NCBI RefSeq assembly: GCF_013044505.1
Contig: NZ_JABERD010000022.1
Location: 1-64,000, forward strand
DNA length: 64,000 nt
Origin: Streptomyces sp. S3(2020)
GTDB lineage: Bacteria; Actinomycetota; Actinomycetes; Streptomycetales; Streptomycetaceae
Reading direction: 5' to 3'
A model generated the notes under the pieces. That model made no database searches. It was not told the origin of the DNA and saw nothing but the letters and a program-made list of their open reading frames with translations. Below, in pieces: positions 9,615 through 17,650 of this stretch. The position numbers and the translations under genes were made by a program. The stretch's first letter is position 1. Every line of letters starts with the position of its first letter.

Positions 9615-11299
9615 GAGGACTCCTCCCTGACGAGGTGGGCGTCCGGGGCCAGCGGTGCGGGCCTCGGGATTCCCTCGTGGATGAGGTGCCAGGGTGAGGG
9701 GAACTCACCGACCGGCACGTCGATCAGAACGGGTTCGTTGGCGCTCACCGCCTCGGCGAGGACGCCCTGGAGTTCCTTGGGCGTCCAGGCACGCGCGGAG
9801 GCGATGCCGAAGGCGGCGGCGAGCTGCGGGTAGTCGGGGTTGGTGAGGTCGGTGGCGAAGTAGCGGGCGCCGTACCGGTTCTTCTGGATGCGCCGCACGT
9901 TGCCGTAGAAGCCGTCGTGGAAGACGACGGTCACCAGCCCCAGGTCGTACTTGCGGGCGGTCGACAGTTCCTGCAACGTCCAGGAGAATCCGCCGTCGCC
10001 GTTGATCGACACGACGGGCCGGTGCGGATCGGCGGCCTTGACGCCGAGCGCGGTCGCGAAACCGTAGCCGAGGGTGCCCTGGTAGCCGGGGCCTATGTAG
10101 GTGCGGGGCCGGTGGGCCGGGTAGCAGGCGCTCGCCGCGTACCCGACCTGGGTGAACTCGCTCACCAGCACTCCGTCGCCGGGGAGGGCCTGCCGGATCG
10201 CGTCGAGGTACTCGCGCTGCGGGCCGATGTCCGCGAACTGCTCCTGGAGCCAGGCCCGGACGGCGGCGAACTCGCTGTCGCGCTTCGGCCGGGAGGGCTT
10301 GCCGACCTCCTCCACCAGGCCGCTCAGTCCGAGGGCCGCGTCGGCATGCAGGCGTAGGTCGGCCTCCCGGGGACCGTGGAGGTCGTCGTGCTCGGCGTTG
10401 AGGAGGATCACCTTGGCGCCGGCGGTGTCGATCCGGGTGCCGAACGTGGAGACGAAGCGGGTGCCCACGGCGAGCACGACATCGGCGTCGGGCCGGAAGG
10501 CACGCAGCGCCAGGGCGTCGAAGGCCAGCCGGTGCCGGGCGTCGATGGCGCCCCGCCCGTTCTCGCTGACCAGGACGGGCGCCTCCAGGGTCTCCGCGAG
10601 CGCGAGGAGCGCCGGGGACGCGTCGGCGGCGAGAACACCGCCGCCGACGTAGATCAGCGGGCGACGCGCTCCCCGCAGCAGCCGGGCGGCCTCCGCCAGT
10701 GTCTTCGGGTCGGGCTGTACGGGTCCCGCGGCGACGCGGCCGGGGATCGCGGCCTGCGCGGTCGCGGCCAGTACGTCCGGCGGCAGTTCGAGGGCCACCG
10801 GTCGTGGCCGCCCGCCGCGCAGTTGTCGGAAGGCCTCCGCCACCAGGCCGGGGATCTGCTCCGCCGAGCGGGCCGTACCGGTCCACTTCGTCAGCCGCTC
10901 CAGGATGCCCGTCTGGTCGGGGATCTCGTGCAGGGCGCCGAGGCCCTTGCCGATGGCCCGGGAGTCGATCTGCCCGGCGAGCAGCAGGACGGGCGAGTTG
11001 GCGGAGTAGGCGGTGGCCAGGCCGGAGAGCGCGTTGAGGACGCCGGGCCCCGGTACGACCATGGCGACGCCGACCTCGCCGGTGCTGCGGGCGTAGCCGT
11101 CGGCCATGTAGGTGGTGGCCTGTTCGTTGCGTGCGCAGAGGAAGTCGATCCGGTCGGCGCGCTGGTACAGCGCGTCCGCCGCCGCGTCGAGCTGCACACC
11201 GGGGATGCCGAAGACACGGGAGACCCCTTGGGCCGCCAGGGACTCGGCCAGCAGGTCGCCGCCGGTCGGCGTGTTCACAGGGTTCACGGTTCTTCCCAC
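9611..11299 (-). CDS. Thiamine-diphosphate-dependent 2-oxo acid enzyme
   Basis: The 562-aa protein has the three-domain layout of acetolactate synthase/benzoylformate decarboxylase relatives. The N-terminal pyrimidine-binding domain carries the activating Glu in ARNEQATTYMADGYAR, the middle domain is around residues 190-330, and the C-terminal domain has the Mg-ThDP motif beginning NGDGGFSW. It is coupled to an aldehyde dehydrogenase, which favours a decarboxylase over acetolactate formation. It leads a two-gene operon with a strong leftward promoter at 11351-11378. The substrate could be an aryl-2-oxo acid made by the nearby aminotransferase, but this is not shown by sequence. Confidence 0.85.
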   Translation of the reverse strand: MGRTVNPVNTPTGGDLLAESLAAQGVSRVFGIPGVQLDAAADALYQRADRIDFLCARNEQATTYMADGYARSTGEVGVAMVVPGPGVLNALSGLATAYSANSPVLLLAGQIDSRAIGKGLGALHEIPDQTGILERLTKWTGTARSAEQIPGLVAEAFRQLRGGRPRPVALELPPDVLAATAQAAIPGRVAAGPVQPDPKTLAEAARLLRGARRPLIYVGGGVLAADASPALLALAETLEAPVLVSENGRGAIDARHRLAFDALALRAFRPDADVVLAVGTRFVSTFGTRIDTAGAKVILLNAEHDDLHGPREADLRLHADAALGLSGLVEEVGKPSRPKRDSEFAAVRAWLQEQFADIGPQREYLDAIRQALPGDGVLVSEFTQVGYAASACYPAHRPRTYIGPGYQGTLGYGFATALGVKAADPHRPVVSINGDGGFSWTLQELSTARKYDLGLVTVVFHDGFYGNVRRIQKNRYGARYFATDLTNPDYPQLAAAFGIASARAWTPKELQGVLAEAVSANEPVLIDVPVGEFPSPWHLIHEGIPRPAPLAPDAHLVREESS

Positions 11300-11341
11300 T
11301 TCTCGGCTCTCTCACTTCTCGAAGCCAAATGATTTAATTCG

Positions 11342-11378
11342 TTATAGTTGATAATATCGAAACGTCGATTCACGTCAA
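11342..11378 (-). promoter_or_regulatory. Promoter and operator of the ThDP enzyme-aldehyde dehydrogenase operon
   Basis: Read leftward, a -35 TTGACG (11378-11373) and a -10 TATTAT (11356-11351) are separated by 16 bp. The inverted repeat TTAT-N5-ATAA (11342-11354) overlaps the -10 and expected start of transcription. This fits repression by the divergent GntR-family gene at 11451. On the leftward strand the site reads TATCAACTATAACGA, 12/15 identical to TATTGACTATAACCA at 14989-15003. Confidence 0.6.
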
Positions 11379-11450
11379 GACCGATGCGCTACGTAGGATC
11401 GACCGAAGCAGTCCGACGGCCCCCGCCGCCGGGCACGGTGAGGGAGTGTC

Positions 11451-12236
11451 ATGGCAGGAGCAGCGAAGGCCGCCCGTCCGGTGCCGCAGGACGGTTCCGT
11501 GACCTTCGGGCGCGCTCGCAGCACGGGGTCCGTCGTCGACGCGGTCGTGGAACAGGTGGAGCGGACCATCACCGAGCGGCAACTGCCCGCCGGTTTCCGC
11601 TTCGGCACGAAGCACGAACTCTGCGAGCAGTTCGACATCGCCCCGGCCACGCTCGGCGAGGCCCTGCGTGTCCTGCGCGGCCGTGGCGTGATCGAGGCGC
11701 GGCCCGGACCCGGAGGCGGCCTGTTCGTCACCGAACGCTCTCCCCTGCTGCGCCTGGCCCACAGCGTGATGCAACTGCGCGAGCAGGGCGCCACGGTCAA
11801 CCAGATGGTCGCCGTCCTGGACGCGCTGGACGAGTCCGTCGTCAGCGACGCCGCCGCGCACCGCACCGACGCGGATCTCCAGGACCTCGATGAGCTGATG
11901 GAGCAGGTCAGCAAGGTCTGGCACAAGCCCGTCGACGGACTCCGCGCGAACTGGCGACTGCACCGCCGTATCGCCGAGATCTCGCCCAACCCGGTGCTGC
12001 GCGCCTTCTACCTGAACCTGGTCGACTACATCGAGGGCGAACTCGCCGACGGCGGCCCCGGGCAGGCGTCCCTGGAGGTACCGGGGTTCGACGCCGGTTC
12101 GGCGGACCGCCTCGACATGCACCGGGCCCTCGTCGAGGCGATCCGCGACGGCGATCAGGACCAGGTGCGCTCGGCGGTACTGCGGCACCGTACGCTCGGG
12201 CGCCCGCTCACTCCAGGGCAGCGACCCTCCTGCTGA
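11451..12236 (+). CDS. GntR-family (FadR/FCD) transcriptional regulator
   Basis: The 261-aa protein has an N-terminal winged helix (~25-95) with the GntR-type sequence LCEQFDIAPATLGEALRVL and a wing ending GGGLFV. A C-terminal FCD ligand-binding domain follows. Candidate metal and ligand His residues are in NWRLHRRI, DMHRALVEAI and LRHRTLG. FCD regulators usually repress catabolic operons and release DNA on binding an organic acid. It is divergent from the ThDP-aldehyde dehydrogenase operon. Its 3' end overlaps the convergent HAD-like gene by 29 nt, so the two transcripts are antisense at their tails. Confidence 0.88.
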   Translation: MAGAAKAARPVPQDGSVTFGRARSTGSVVDAVVEQVERTITERQLPAGFRFGTKHELCEQFDIAPATLGEALRVLRGRGVIEARPGPGGGLFVTERSPLLRLAHSVMQLREQGATVNQMVAVLDALDESVVSDAAAHRTDADLQDLDELMEQVSKVWHKPVDGLRANWRLHRRIAEISPNPVLRAFYLNLVDYIEGELADGGPGQASLEVPGFDAGSADRLDMHRALVEAIRDGDQDQVRSAVLRHRTLGRPLTPGQRPSC

Positions 12237-12696
12237 GTTCGTCCGGGTCGACCTGGCTGATCCCGACAGCGGGGTCCACTCGTACGACAACCCCGGCGGC
12301 CGGGCGCGGTACCGCGCGGGTCAGATCGGCCGCGGGCTCGTCGACCCAGGCCCAGGGCCGCTCACCGGCGTAGGACAGGATCGCGGGCAGCTTGTCGAAC
12401 TGGACCGGCAGGAACGGCCACGGCTCACGCGGAAGCCGCAGGACGTCGCGGAGTGCCTCGTGAGCCACATGGCCCCATTCGGACGCCCAGACGATCTGGA
12501 ACCCGTCGGACAGCGTGGCCAGCCGGTCCGGGGCGTCGTCCGCGACGACGAGATCACGGCCCCACTTCGCCCAGGCCCTCAGCCGGACCCTGGCGGCCGG
12601 TACACGGGGAGGGTCCTCCAGGGTGATCACTCCGCTGACGCCCAGCACCAGCAGGGGCCGGTCCCGGCCCGGGGCCTGTGGCGTGTAGCCGCTCAC
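12208..12696 (-). CDS. HAD-like protein lacking motif I aspartates
   Basis: The 162-aa protein resembles the small HAD-domain proteins common in Streptomyces, with the middle block FQIVWASEWGH, the motif II/III area FDKLPAI and the late acidic WVDEP. The first strand should carry DxD but reads LLVLGVSGVI, so the nucleophile Asp and the acid/base Asp are replaced by Gly and Ser. Phosphatase activity is therefore unlikely. The start ATG overlaps the Rieske oxygenase stop by 4 nt. The role is unknown; a binding or regulatory function, or decay, are both possible. Confidence 0.7.
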   Translation of the reverse strand: MSGYTPQAPGRDRPLLVLGVSGVITLEDPPRVPAARVRLRAWAKWGRDLVVADDAPDRLATLSDGFQIVWASEWGHVAHEALRDVLRLPREPWPFLPVQFDKLPAILSYAGERPWAWVDEPAADLTRAVPRPAAGVVVRVDPAVGISQVDPDELSRRVAALE

Positions 12697-13913
12697 GCAC
12701 CCGCCGCTTCCGCCGACGTCCGCCGCTCGTCGGCGTGGTCACCGCCGTCGCCGCCCTCGATGTAGTTGCCGCCCTCGACGCGGATCGGGGAGGCCTCCTC
12801 GTCGAAGACGACCCCTGCCGGGTCCTGGCCCTGCGCCACGGCCCGTATCTGGCGGGCCATCATGCGCCGGAGCATCGCGACGCCCTGATCGGTGGTGGTC
12901 AGATGATCCTCGTGGTGGAGCGAGATGGCGCCCTGGCTCTTCTGCGCCTCGTAGTCGCCGGGCATCGCCTGGTGCTCGGCGTCGGTCAGCTCGGACCACG
13001 GCCGTCCCTGGTGCGTGGACCGGAGCTTGCGCAGGAAGTCGGGGTCGGTGTCGCGCGCCACGGTGAAGATCTTGAAGCTGGTGTCGTCCAGGGGAACCAC
13101 CCAGCCGATGATGCTGGTCTGCCCGGCGGTGAGGCGCGGGCTGGCGACGACCCGAAGGTTGGGGAACATGACCTCGGTGACCCGCCGCAGCCGCCGCCCG
13201 TCGGCCAGCTCGCGGACCTGCACGGAACGCACTCCGCGCTCGGTGTACTCGAAGGTGACCTCGGGCATCAGGGCCATCTCCGGGGTGAACTGGAACCCGC
13301 TGAACCGGGCGTGGAGGATCGGCACATGGAACGGGTCCAGCACGTTCTCCCAGTGCTGGAGCCAGTTGAAGTCCAGGAGCGCCGGCCCGCCCCCGCCGAC
13401 ACCGGAGTCGTCCACGATCAGCTGTTCGCCGTCGGCGAGGTTCTCCAGGGTGTCGTAGCGCGGCAGCACCGGCTTGCGCGCCGGATCACCGAGGTAGGCC
13501 CACACCAGACCGTACTGTTCGGCGACCGGGTACCAGGGCTGGCGGATACGGGCCCGATGCGGCCCGAGTTCCGGCTCGCACGGCTGCTCCAGACAGTGTC
13601 CTCGCGGGTCGAAGACCCAGCCGTGGTAGCAGCAGCGGATGCCGTCGTCCTCGACGCCTCCGTAGAAGAGGGAGGCACCCCGGTGCGCGCAGCGCGGGTG
13701 CAGCAGGCCGACGGCGCCCCGGCGGGTGCGGAAGAGGATCAGGTCCTCGCCGAGGATCCGTACGGCCCTGGGGGTGGTCGTCGCCTCCTCGGACCTGGCG
13801 ACGGGCTGCCAGTAGCGGCGCAGCACCTCGCCGTACGGGGTGCCCGCGCCGACCTGCGCGAGGTCGAGGTTGGGCTCACGCAGGCGCAGCCCGTATGCCG
13901 TCCCGGTGTCCAT
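12693..13913 (-). CDS. Rieske non-heme iron ring-hydroxylating oxygenase
   Basis: A 406-aa oxygenase component of the phthalate dioxygenase/vanillate demethylase type. The Rieske 2Fe-2S ligands fit C75-x-H77-x16-C94-x2-H97. The mononuclear iron site is in the helix WENVLDPFHVPILH, with two His four residues apart and the bridging Asp just before. The single-subunit alpha type needs an external reductase, encoded 66 bp upstream. The substrate is probably an aromatic acid or aryl ether, which cannot be read from sequence. The His- and Asp-rich C-terminal tail is unremarkable. It is translationally coupled to the HAD-like gene. Confidence 0.92.
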   Translation of the reverse strand: MDTGTAYGLRLREPNLDLAQVGAGTPYGEVLRRYWQPVARSEEATTTPRAVRILGEDLILFRTRRGAVGLLHPRCAHRGASLFYGGVEDDGIRCCYHGWVFDPRGHCLEQPCEPELGPHRARIRQPWYPVAEQYGLVWAYLGDPARKPVLPRYDTLENLADGEQLIVDDSGVGGGGPALLDFNWLQHWENVLDPFHVPILHARFSGFQFTPEMALMPEVTFEYTERGVRSVQVRELADGRRLRRVTEVMFPNLRVVASPRLTAGQTSIIGWVVPLDDTSFKIFTVARDTDPDFLRKLRSTHQGRPWSELTDAEHQAMPGDYEAQKSQGAISLHHEDHLTTTDQGVAMLRRMMARQIRAVAQGQDPAGVVFDEEASPIRVEGGNYIEGGDGGDHADERRTSAEAAGA

Positions 13914-13979
13914 GTGATCGCTCCGCTCGTCGGGGGTTCGTGGTGTTCGTGGCGCACCTGGGGTCTGTGGCGCGGCCGG

Positions 13980-14936
13980 TCAGAGGTCGAGTACGAGCCG
14001 TGGTGTGCGGGCGCGTGACACGCATATGAGGACGGTTTCGTTCGCCGCGCGCTCCTCGCGGCTCAGGACCGAGTCGCGGTGGTCCGGTTCGCCGTCGATC
14101 ACGGGTGTCTCGCAGCTGCCGCAGATCCCCTCCCGGCACGAGCTGGCGACGGCCACCCCGGCGGTCTCCAGTGCGGCGAGGACGCTGGTCTCCGGGTCCA
14201 CGGCCACTGTGACGCCGGAGCGCCGGCACTCCACCTCGAACGCCTCCGCCGACACCGGTCCGGTGGCGGCGCGGGCCTGGAACCGCTCCACGCGCAGGGT
14301 GCCCGGCGGCCATCCGAGGCTGGACTCGTCGAGTGCCGAGAGGAGTCCCTCGGGCCCGCAGGCGTAGACCCGGGTCGCCTCGGTCACCCGGCCCAGCCAC
14401 CGCGCCGGGTCGGCCCGGCCGTCGCGGTCCTCGGCCACGATGTCCACGGGCCCGGTCAGGAGCGGATCGCCGAGGAAGGCCATGCGGTCGAGCGAGCGGC
14501 CCAGATAGAGCAGCCGCCAGGGTCTGCCCGCGGCCCGGCACTCCCTGATCATCGGCAGCAGCGGAGTGATCCCGATGCCACCGGCGACGAACAGGGTCAG
14601 GTCGCGGCCGGGCGCGAAGGGGAAGTTGTTGGCGGGGGCGTCGACGGTCAGTACGTCGCCGGGTCTGAGGCGCTCGTGGATCCACCGGGAGCCGCCACGG
14701 CTCGACCGCTGACGGAGCACCGCGACCCGCCACTTCGAGGTGTCCGCGGGGTCCGAGCAGAGCGAGTACGTGCGCTCCATGCCGTTGCCGAGCCGGATGC
14801 CGATGTGCGCGCCGGCCTCCCAGACGGGCAGCGGGCCGCCTTCCGCCGGGCGCAGTTCGAGGGAGCAGACGCCCTCCGCCTCCCAGCGCAGACCGGTCAC
14901 CCTCATCCGCCGCGACTGGTCCGTCTGCGGACCCAT
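13980..14936 (-). CDS. Phthalate dioxygenase reductase/VanB-type electron-transfer protein
   Basis: The 318-aa reductase passes electrons from NAD(P)H through flavin to the Rieske oxygenase. The flavin domain has RTYSLCS, the nucleotide domain has GGIGITPLLPM and YACGPEGLL, and the C-terminal plant-type 2Fe-2S domain has CREGICGSC with the last ligand Cys in LICVSRA. This domain order (FMN-NAD-2Fe2S) is that of the PDR/VanB family. The start at 14936 has GGAGG eight bases upstream. The longer ORF start at 15026 would lie across the promoter shared with the divergent aminotransferase. Confidence 0.92.
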   Translation of the reverse strand: MGPQTDQSRRMRVTGLRWEAEGVCSLELRPAEGGPLPVWEAGAHIGIRLGNGMERTYSLCSDPADTSKWRVAVLRQRSSRGGSRWIHERLRPGDVLTVDAPANNFPFAPGRDLTLFVAGGIGITPLLPMIRECRAAGRPWRLLYLGRSLDRMAFLGDPLLTGPVDIVAEDRDGRADPARWLGRVTEATRVYACGPEGLLSALDESSLGWPPGTLRVERFQARAATGPVSAEAFEVECRRSGVTVAVDPETSVLAALETAGVAVASSCREGICGSCETPVIDGEPDHRDSVLSREERAANETVLICVSRARTPRLVLDL

Positions 14937-14960
14937 GACTGCCTCCGAAACTCCGACTGC

Positions 14961-15003
14961 TTGACCACACTCAATACAACAACATAAATGGTTATAGTCA
15001 ATA
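14961..15003. promoter_or_regulatory. Divergent promoters with shared AT-rich operator
   Basis: Leftward, -35 TTGACT (15001-14996) and -10 TGTATT (14978-14973) are 17 bp apart and serve the reductase. Rightward, a -35-like TTGACC (14961-14966) with a weak -10 near 14985 may serve the aminotransferase. The sequence TATTGACTATAACCA, read leftward over 15003-14989, matches 12/15 positions of the site before the ThDP operon. It would cover the leftward -35 and the rightward start. Confidence 0.5.
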
Positions 15004-15042
15004 GGTGCTGTCCCCCGTCCCTCCACCCCAAGGAACGATCAG

Positions 15043-16134
15043 GTGTCGAACCTTCGTCTGCGTGACCTCTCAGGCATCCCCGACTACAGGCCCGGCAAGG
15101 CGGCGTTGCCCTCGCCCATGGGCGCGTCCACCCACAAGCTCTCCTCGAACGAGAACCCCTACCCACCGCTGCCCTCGGTGGTGGAGGCCCTCCACTCCGC
15201 GGCACAGCTGATGAACCGCTATCCCGAGACGGCGGCGAGCGAGCTGACGGCGGAGCTGCGCTCCCGCTTCGCCGTCGACGCGGCCAACCTGGTGCTGGGC
15301 AGCGGCTCGGTCGAGATCGTCTCGCAGCTCATCAGGGCGACCGCCGGTGAGGGCGACGAGGTCGTCTTCGCCTGGCGCTCCTTCGAGGCCTACCCGATGC
15401 TGACGCTGGCGGCGGGCGCGGTCCCCGTCCCCGTACCGCTCACAGCGGACCACCGGCACGATCTCGACGCCATGCTGGCGGCCATCACCGAGCGCACCAG
15501 GCTGGTCCTCGTGTGCAACCCGAACAACCCCACGGGTACGACCGTCGGCCAGGCGGAACTGGACCGGTTCCTCAGCCGCGTCCCCGAGGACGTCACCGTC
15601 GTCATCGACGAGGCGTACGTCCAGTTCAACCGGCGTGCGGACAGCCCTCAGGGCATCGACTACTTCCGTCGCCACTCCAACGTGGCGGTGGCCCACACCT
15701 TCTCCAAGGCCTACGGCCTGGCCGGTCTGCGGGTGGGCTACGCCATCGCCCCGGCGCCCCTGGCCACGGCGATGCGCAAGGTGGCGCTGCCCTTCGGAGT
15801 CACCTCGCTCGCGCAGGCGGCGGCGGTCGCCTCACTGCGGGCCGAGGACGAACTCGCCGTGCGCGTGGACTATCTCGTGCGGGAGCGCACCAGGGTGGCG
15901 GAGGCGCTGCGGAAGCAGGGGTGGAAGCTCCCGGAGAGCGAGGCCAACTTCCTGTGGTTCCCGCTCGGCCCCGACACCACGGCGGCAGCCGCCGAATTCG
16001 AGGCCCGGGGGCTCATGGTCCGGCCCTTCGCGGGCGAGGGTTTCCGGGTCACCGTCGCGGAGACCGAGGCCAACGACAGGATCATCGAGGCGGCGGCTGC
16101 GGTGCTGAAGGGAGCACGGATCACTCAGCCGTGA
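15043..16134 (+). CDS. Histidinol-phosphate/aromatic aminotransferase (HisC family)
   Basis: A 363-aa fold-type I PLP aminotransferase. It has the substrate-binding N-terminus with LSSNENPYPP, the CNPNNPTGT motif, the Asp/Tyr pair in VIDEAYVQF, the PLP-linking Lys in TFSKAYGLAG and the C-terminal carboxylate-binding Arg in FRVTVA. HisC homologues outside his operons often transaminate Phe, Tyr or Trp. Placement beside the Rieske and ThDP enzymes favours aromatic amino acid to aryl-2-oxo acid conversion. The GTG start has AAGGAA upstream. Its 3' end overlaps kynU tail-to-tail by 14 nt. Confidence 0.88.
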   Translation: MSNLRLRDLSGIPDYRPGKAALPSPMGASTHKLSSNENPYPPLPSVVEALHSAAQLMNRYPETAASELTAELRSRFAVDAANLVLGSGSVEIVSQLIRATAGEGDEVVFAWRSFEAYPMLTLAAGAVPVPVPLTADHRHDLDAMLAAITERTRLVLVCNPNNPTGTTVGQAELDRFLSRVPEDVTVVIDEAYVQFNRRADSPQGIDYFRRHSNVAVAHTFSKAYGLAGLRVGYAIAPAPLATAMRKVALPFGVTSLAQAAAVASLRAEDELAVRVDYLVRERTRVAEALRKQGWKLPESEANFLWFPLGPDTTAAAAEFEARGLMVRPFAGEGFRVTVAETEANDRIIEAAAAVLKGARITQP

Positions 16135-17323
16135 GGATGTCCCGGAGCGTCCGTACGGCGTCGTGTACGTCGGTGTGCCGGACGTAGAGGGGGTTGAAAC
16201 CGAGCCGGATGATGTCCGGCCTGCGGAAGTCCCCGATGATGCCGTGCTTGTCGAGCGCCTCGGTGAGGTCGGCGGCCCTCGGGTGGCGCAGCGCGACATG
16301 GCCGCCACGTCGCTCCTCGGAACGCGGAGTCACCACGTCGACGCCGTGGACGGCCAGGAACGCATCGGCCAGGGTGATGGCCAGACCGGTGAGGGACAGG
16401 CTCTTGGCCCTCACCTCCGTCATGGTCACGCCCGCGTAGGCGCCGAGGGCGGCTTCGAGGGCGAGCAGGCTGAGAATCGCGGGGGTGCCCACGCGAGCCC
16501 TGTCGATGCCGGCCGCCGGTTCGTACGGGTCGTCCATGGCGAAGGGGCGGGCGTGCCCGTGCCAGCCGGTGAGCGGCTGGTCGAGGTGTGCGCGGTGGCG
16601 CTGGTTCACGTACAGGTAGGCGGGGGCGCCGGGGCCGCCGCTGAGGTACTTGTACCCGCAGCCGACGGCCAGGTCGACGTCCCAGGCGTCGAGTTCGACG
16701 GGCAGGACACCGGCGCTGTGGCAGAGGTCCCAGACGCTCAGGGCACCGACGCGATGCGCGGCGGCGGTGAGCGCGGGTGCGTCGAGGAGTTCGCCGGTGC
16801 GGTAGTCGACGTGGTTGAGGACGACGGCGGCCACGTCGTCGTCGAGTACGGCGTCGAGGTCACGCGGGCGGGCCCGGCGCACGGTGACGCCGAGCAGCCT
16901 GGCCACGGAGTCGGCGATGTAGAGGTCGGTGGGGAAGCTGTCCGGGTCGATGACGAGAACACCGCGACCGGGCCGCAACCGTACGGCGCAGACCATGGCC
17001 TTGAACAGGTTGACCGAGGTGGAGTCGCCCACGACGACCTGGCCGGACGCGGCGCCGATCAGTCGGCCGACCACCGCACCGACCCGGACCGGGGCGTCCC
17101 ACCAGCCGTTGGCGTCCCAGGAGCGGATCAGGTCCGTTCCCCACTGGCGGCGGACGACGTCGGCCACGGCGTCGGGGACGGCTGCCGGGAGTGCGCCGAG
17201 GGAGTTGCCGTCCAGGTAGACGACGCCGGGCGGCAACAGGAAGCGGTCGCGCACGGGGGCGAGCGGGTCGGCGGCGTCGAGTGCCTCCGCGTGGGCCCGG
17301 TCGGTCGGGGCGTAGTGGTTCAC
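16121..17323 (-). CDS. kynU: Kynureninase
   Basis: The 400-aa PLP enzyme hydrolyses L-kynurenine to anthranilate and alanine. Diagnostic features are VYLDGNSLGALP at the N-terminus, the WDLCHSAGVLPV segment with the PLP-pyridine Asp, the Schiff-base Lys in GCGYKYLSGGPGAP, and the C-terminal phosphate and carboxylate contacts around DIIRLGFNPLYVRH. The GTG at 17323 was chosen because GAAGGA precedes it and the length matches bacterial KynU. The longer ATG ORF (to 17491) adds 56 unrelated residues. It is divergent from the formamidase-TDO operon, so the full tryptophan to anthranilate route is encoded here. Confidence 0.93.
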   Translation of the reverse strand: MNHYAPTDRAHAEALDAADPLAPVRDRFLLPPGVVYLDGNSLGALPAAVPDAVADVVRRQWGTDLIRSWDANGWWDAPVRVGAVVGRLIGAASGQVVVGDSTSVNLFKAMVCAVRLRPGRGVLVIDPDSFPTDLYIADSVARLLGVTVRRARPRDLDAVLDDDVAAVVLNHVDYRTGELLDAPALTAAAHRVGALSVWDLCHSAGVLPVELDAWDVDLAVGCGYKYLSGGPGAPAYLYVNQRHRAHLDQPLTGWHGHARPFAMDDPYEPAAGIDRARVGTPAILSLLALEAALGAYAGVTMTEVRAKSLSLTGLAITLADAFLAVHGVDVVTPRSEERRGGHVALRHPRAADLTEALDKHGIIGDFRRPDIIRLGFNPLYVRHTDVHDAVRTLRDILTAE

Positions 17324-17514
17324 GGTGGTGTCCTTCGGTCGGGTCCAGGGGGCGGTCCGGGGTGCGGAATCCAGCCGGTACCCGGTATGCCGTATGTGCC
17401 TGAGCGTCCTGTCCGCCCGGCGCGTCCGGCAACTGATCGCCCGCATCGGAAATCGGCGGCCACGGACGGGGGCGGGCTCCACCGGCGGCACCGTGGTCGT
17501 ATCAGGTGAATCAG

Positions 17515-17543
17515 TTGGTGCTGGTCGGGCGCGTTCCTAGCGT
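17515..17543 (+). promoter_or_regulatory. Predicted promoter of the kynurenine operon
   Basis: A -35-like TTGGTG (17515-17520) and a -10 TAGCGT (17538-17543) have a 17-bp spacer, a common Streptomyces housekeeping-promoter form. Transcription would start near 17550 and leave a ~100-nt leader containing a 17-nt direct repeat. The rest of 17324-17650 holds no credible gene. Confidence 0.5.
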
Positions 17544-17561
17544 GGGGTCATGTCCCTCAGC

Positions 17562-17599
17562 GATGTCATGGATGCCGACAGAGATGTCATGGATGCCGA
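17562..17599. repeat. Two 17-nt direct repeats in kynurenine-operon leader
   Basis: The sequence GATGTCATGGATGCCGA occurs at 17562-17578 and identically at 17583-17599, a 21-nt period of about two helical turns. It lies between the predicted promoter and the formamidase GTG start. It could be a tandem operator for the ArsR-type regulator of the operon or a leader element. It could equally be a small chance duplication. Confidence 0.75.
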
Positions 17600-17650
17600 A
17601 GTCGTGCCTCGACGGGCCGGTGGTCTGCGTGGCGGGCCGGGGCGGTCGTC

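Noticed and set aside
12678-14018. 446-aa rightward frame opposite the Rieske gene
   Set aside because: Antisense to a protein with complete Rieske and iron-site motifs; no motif of its own.
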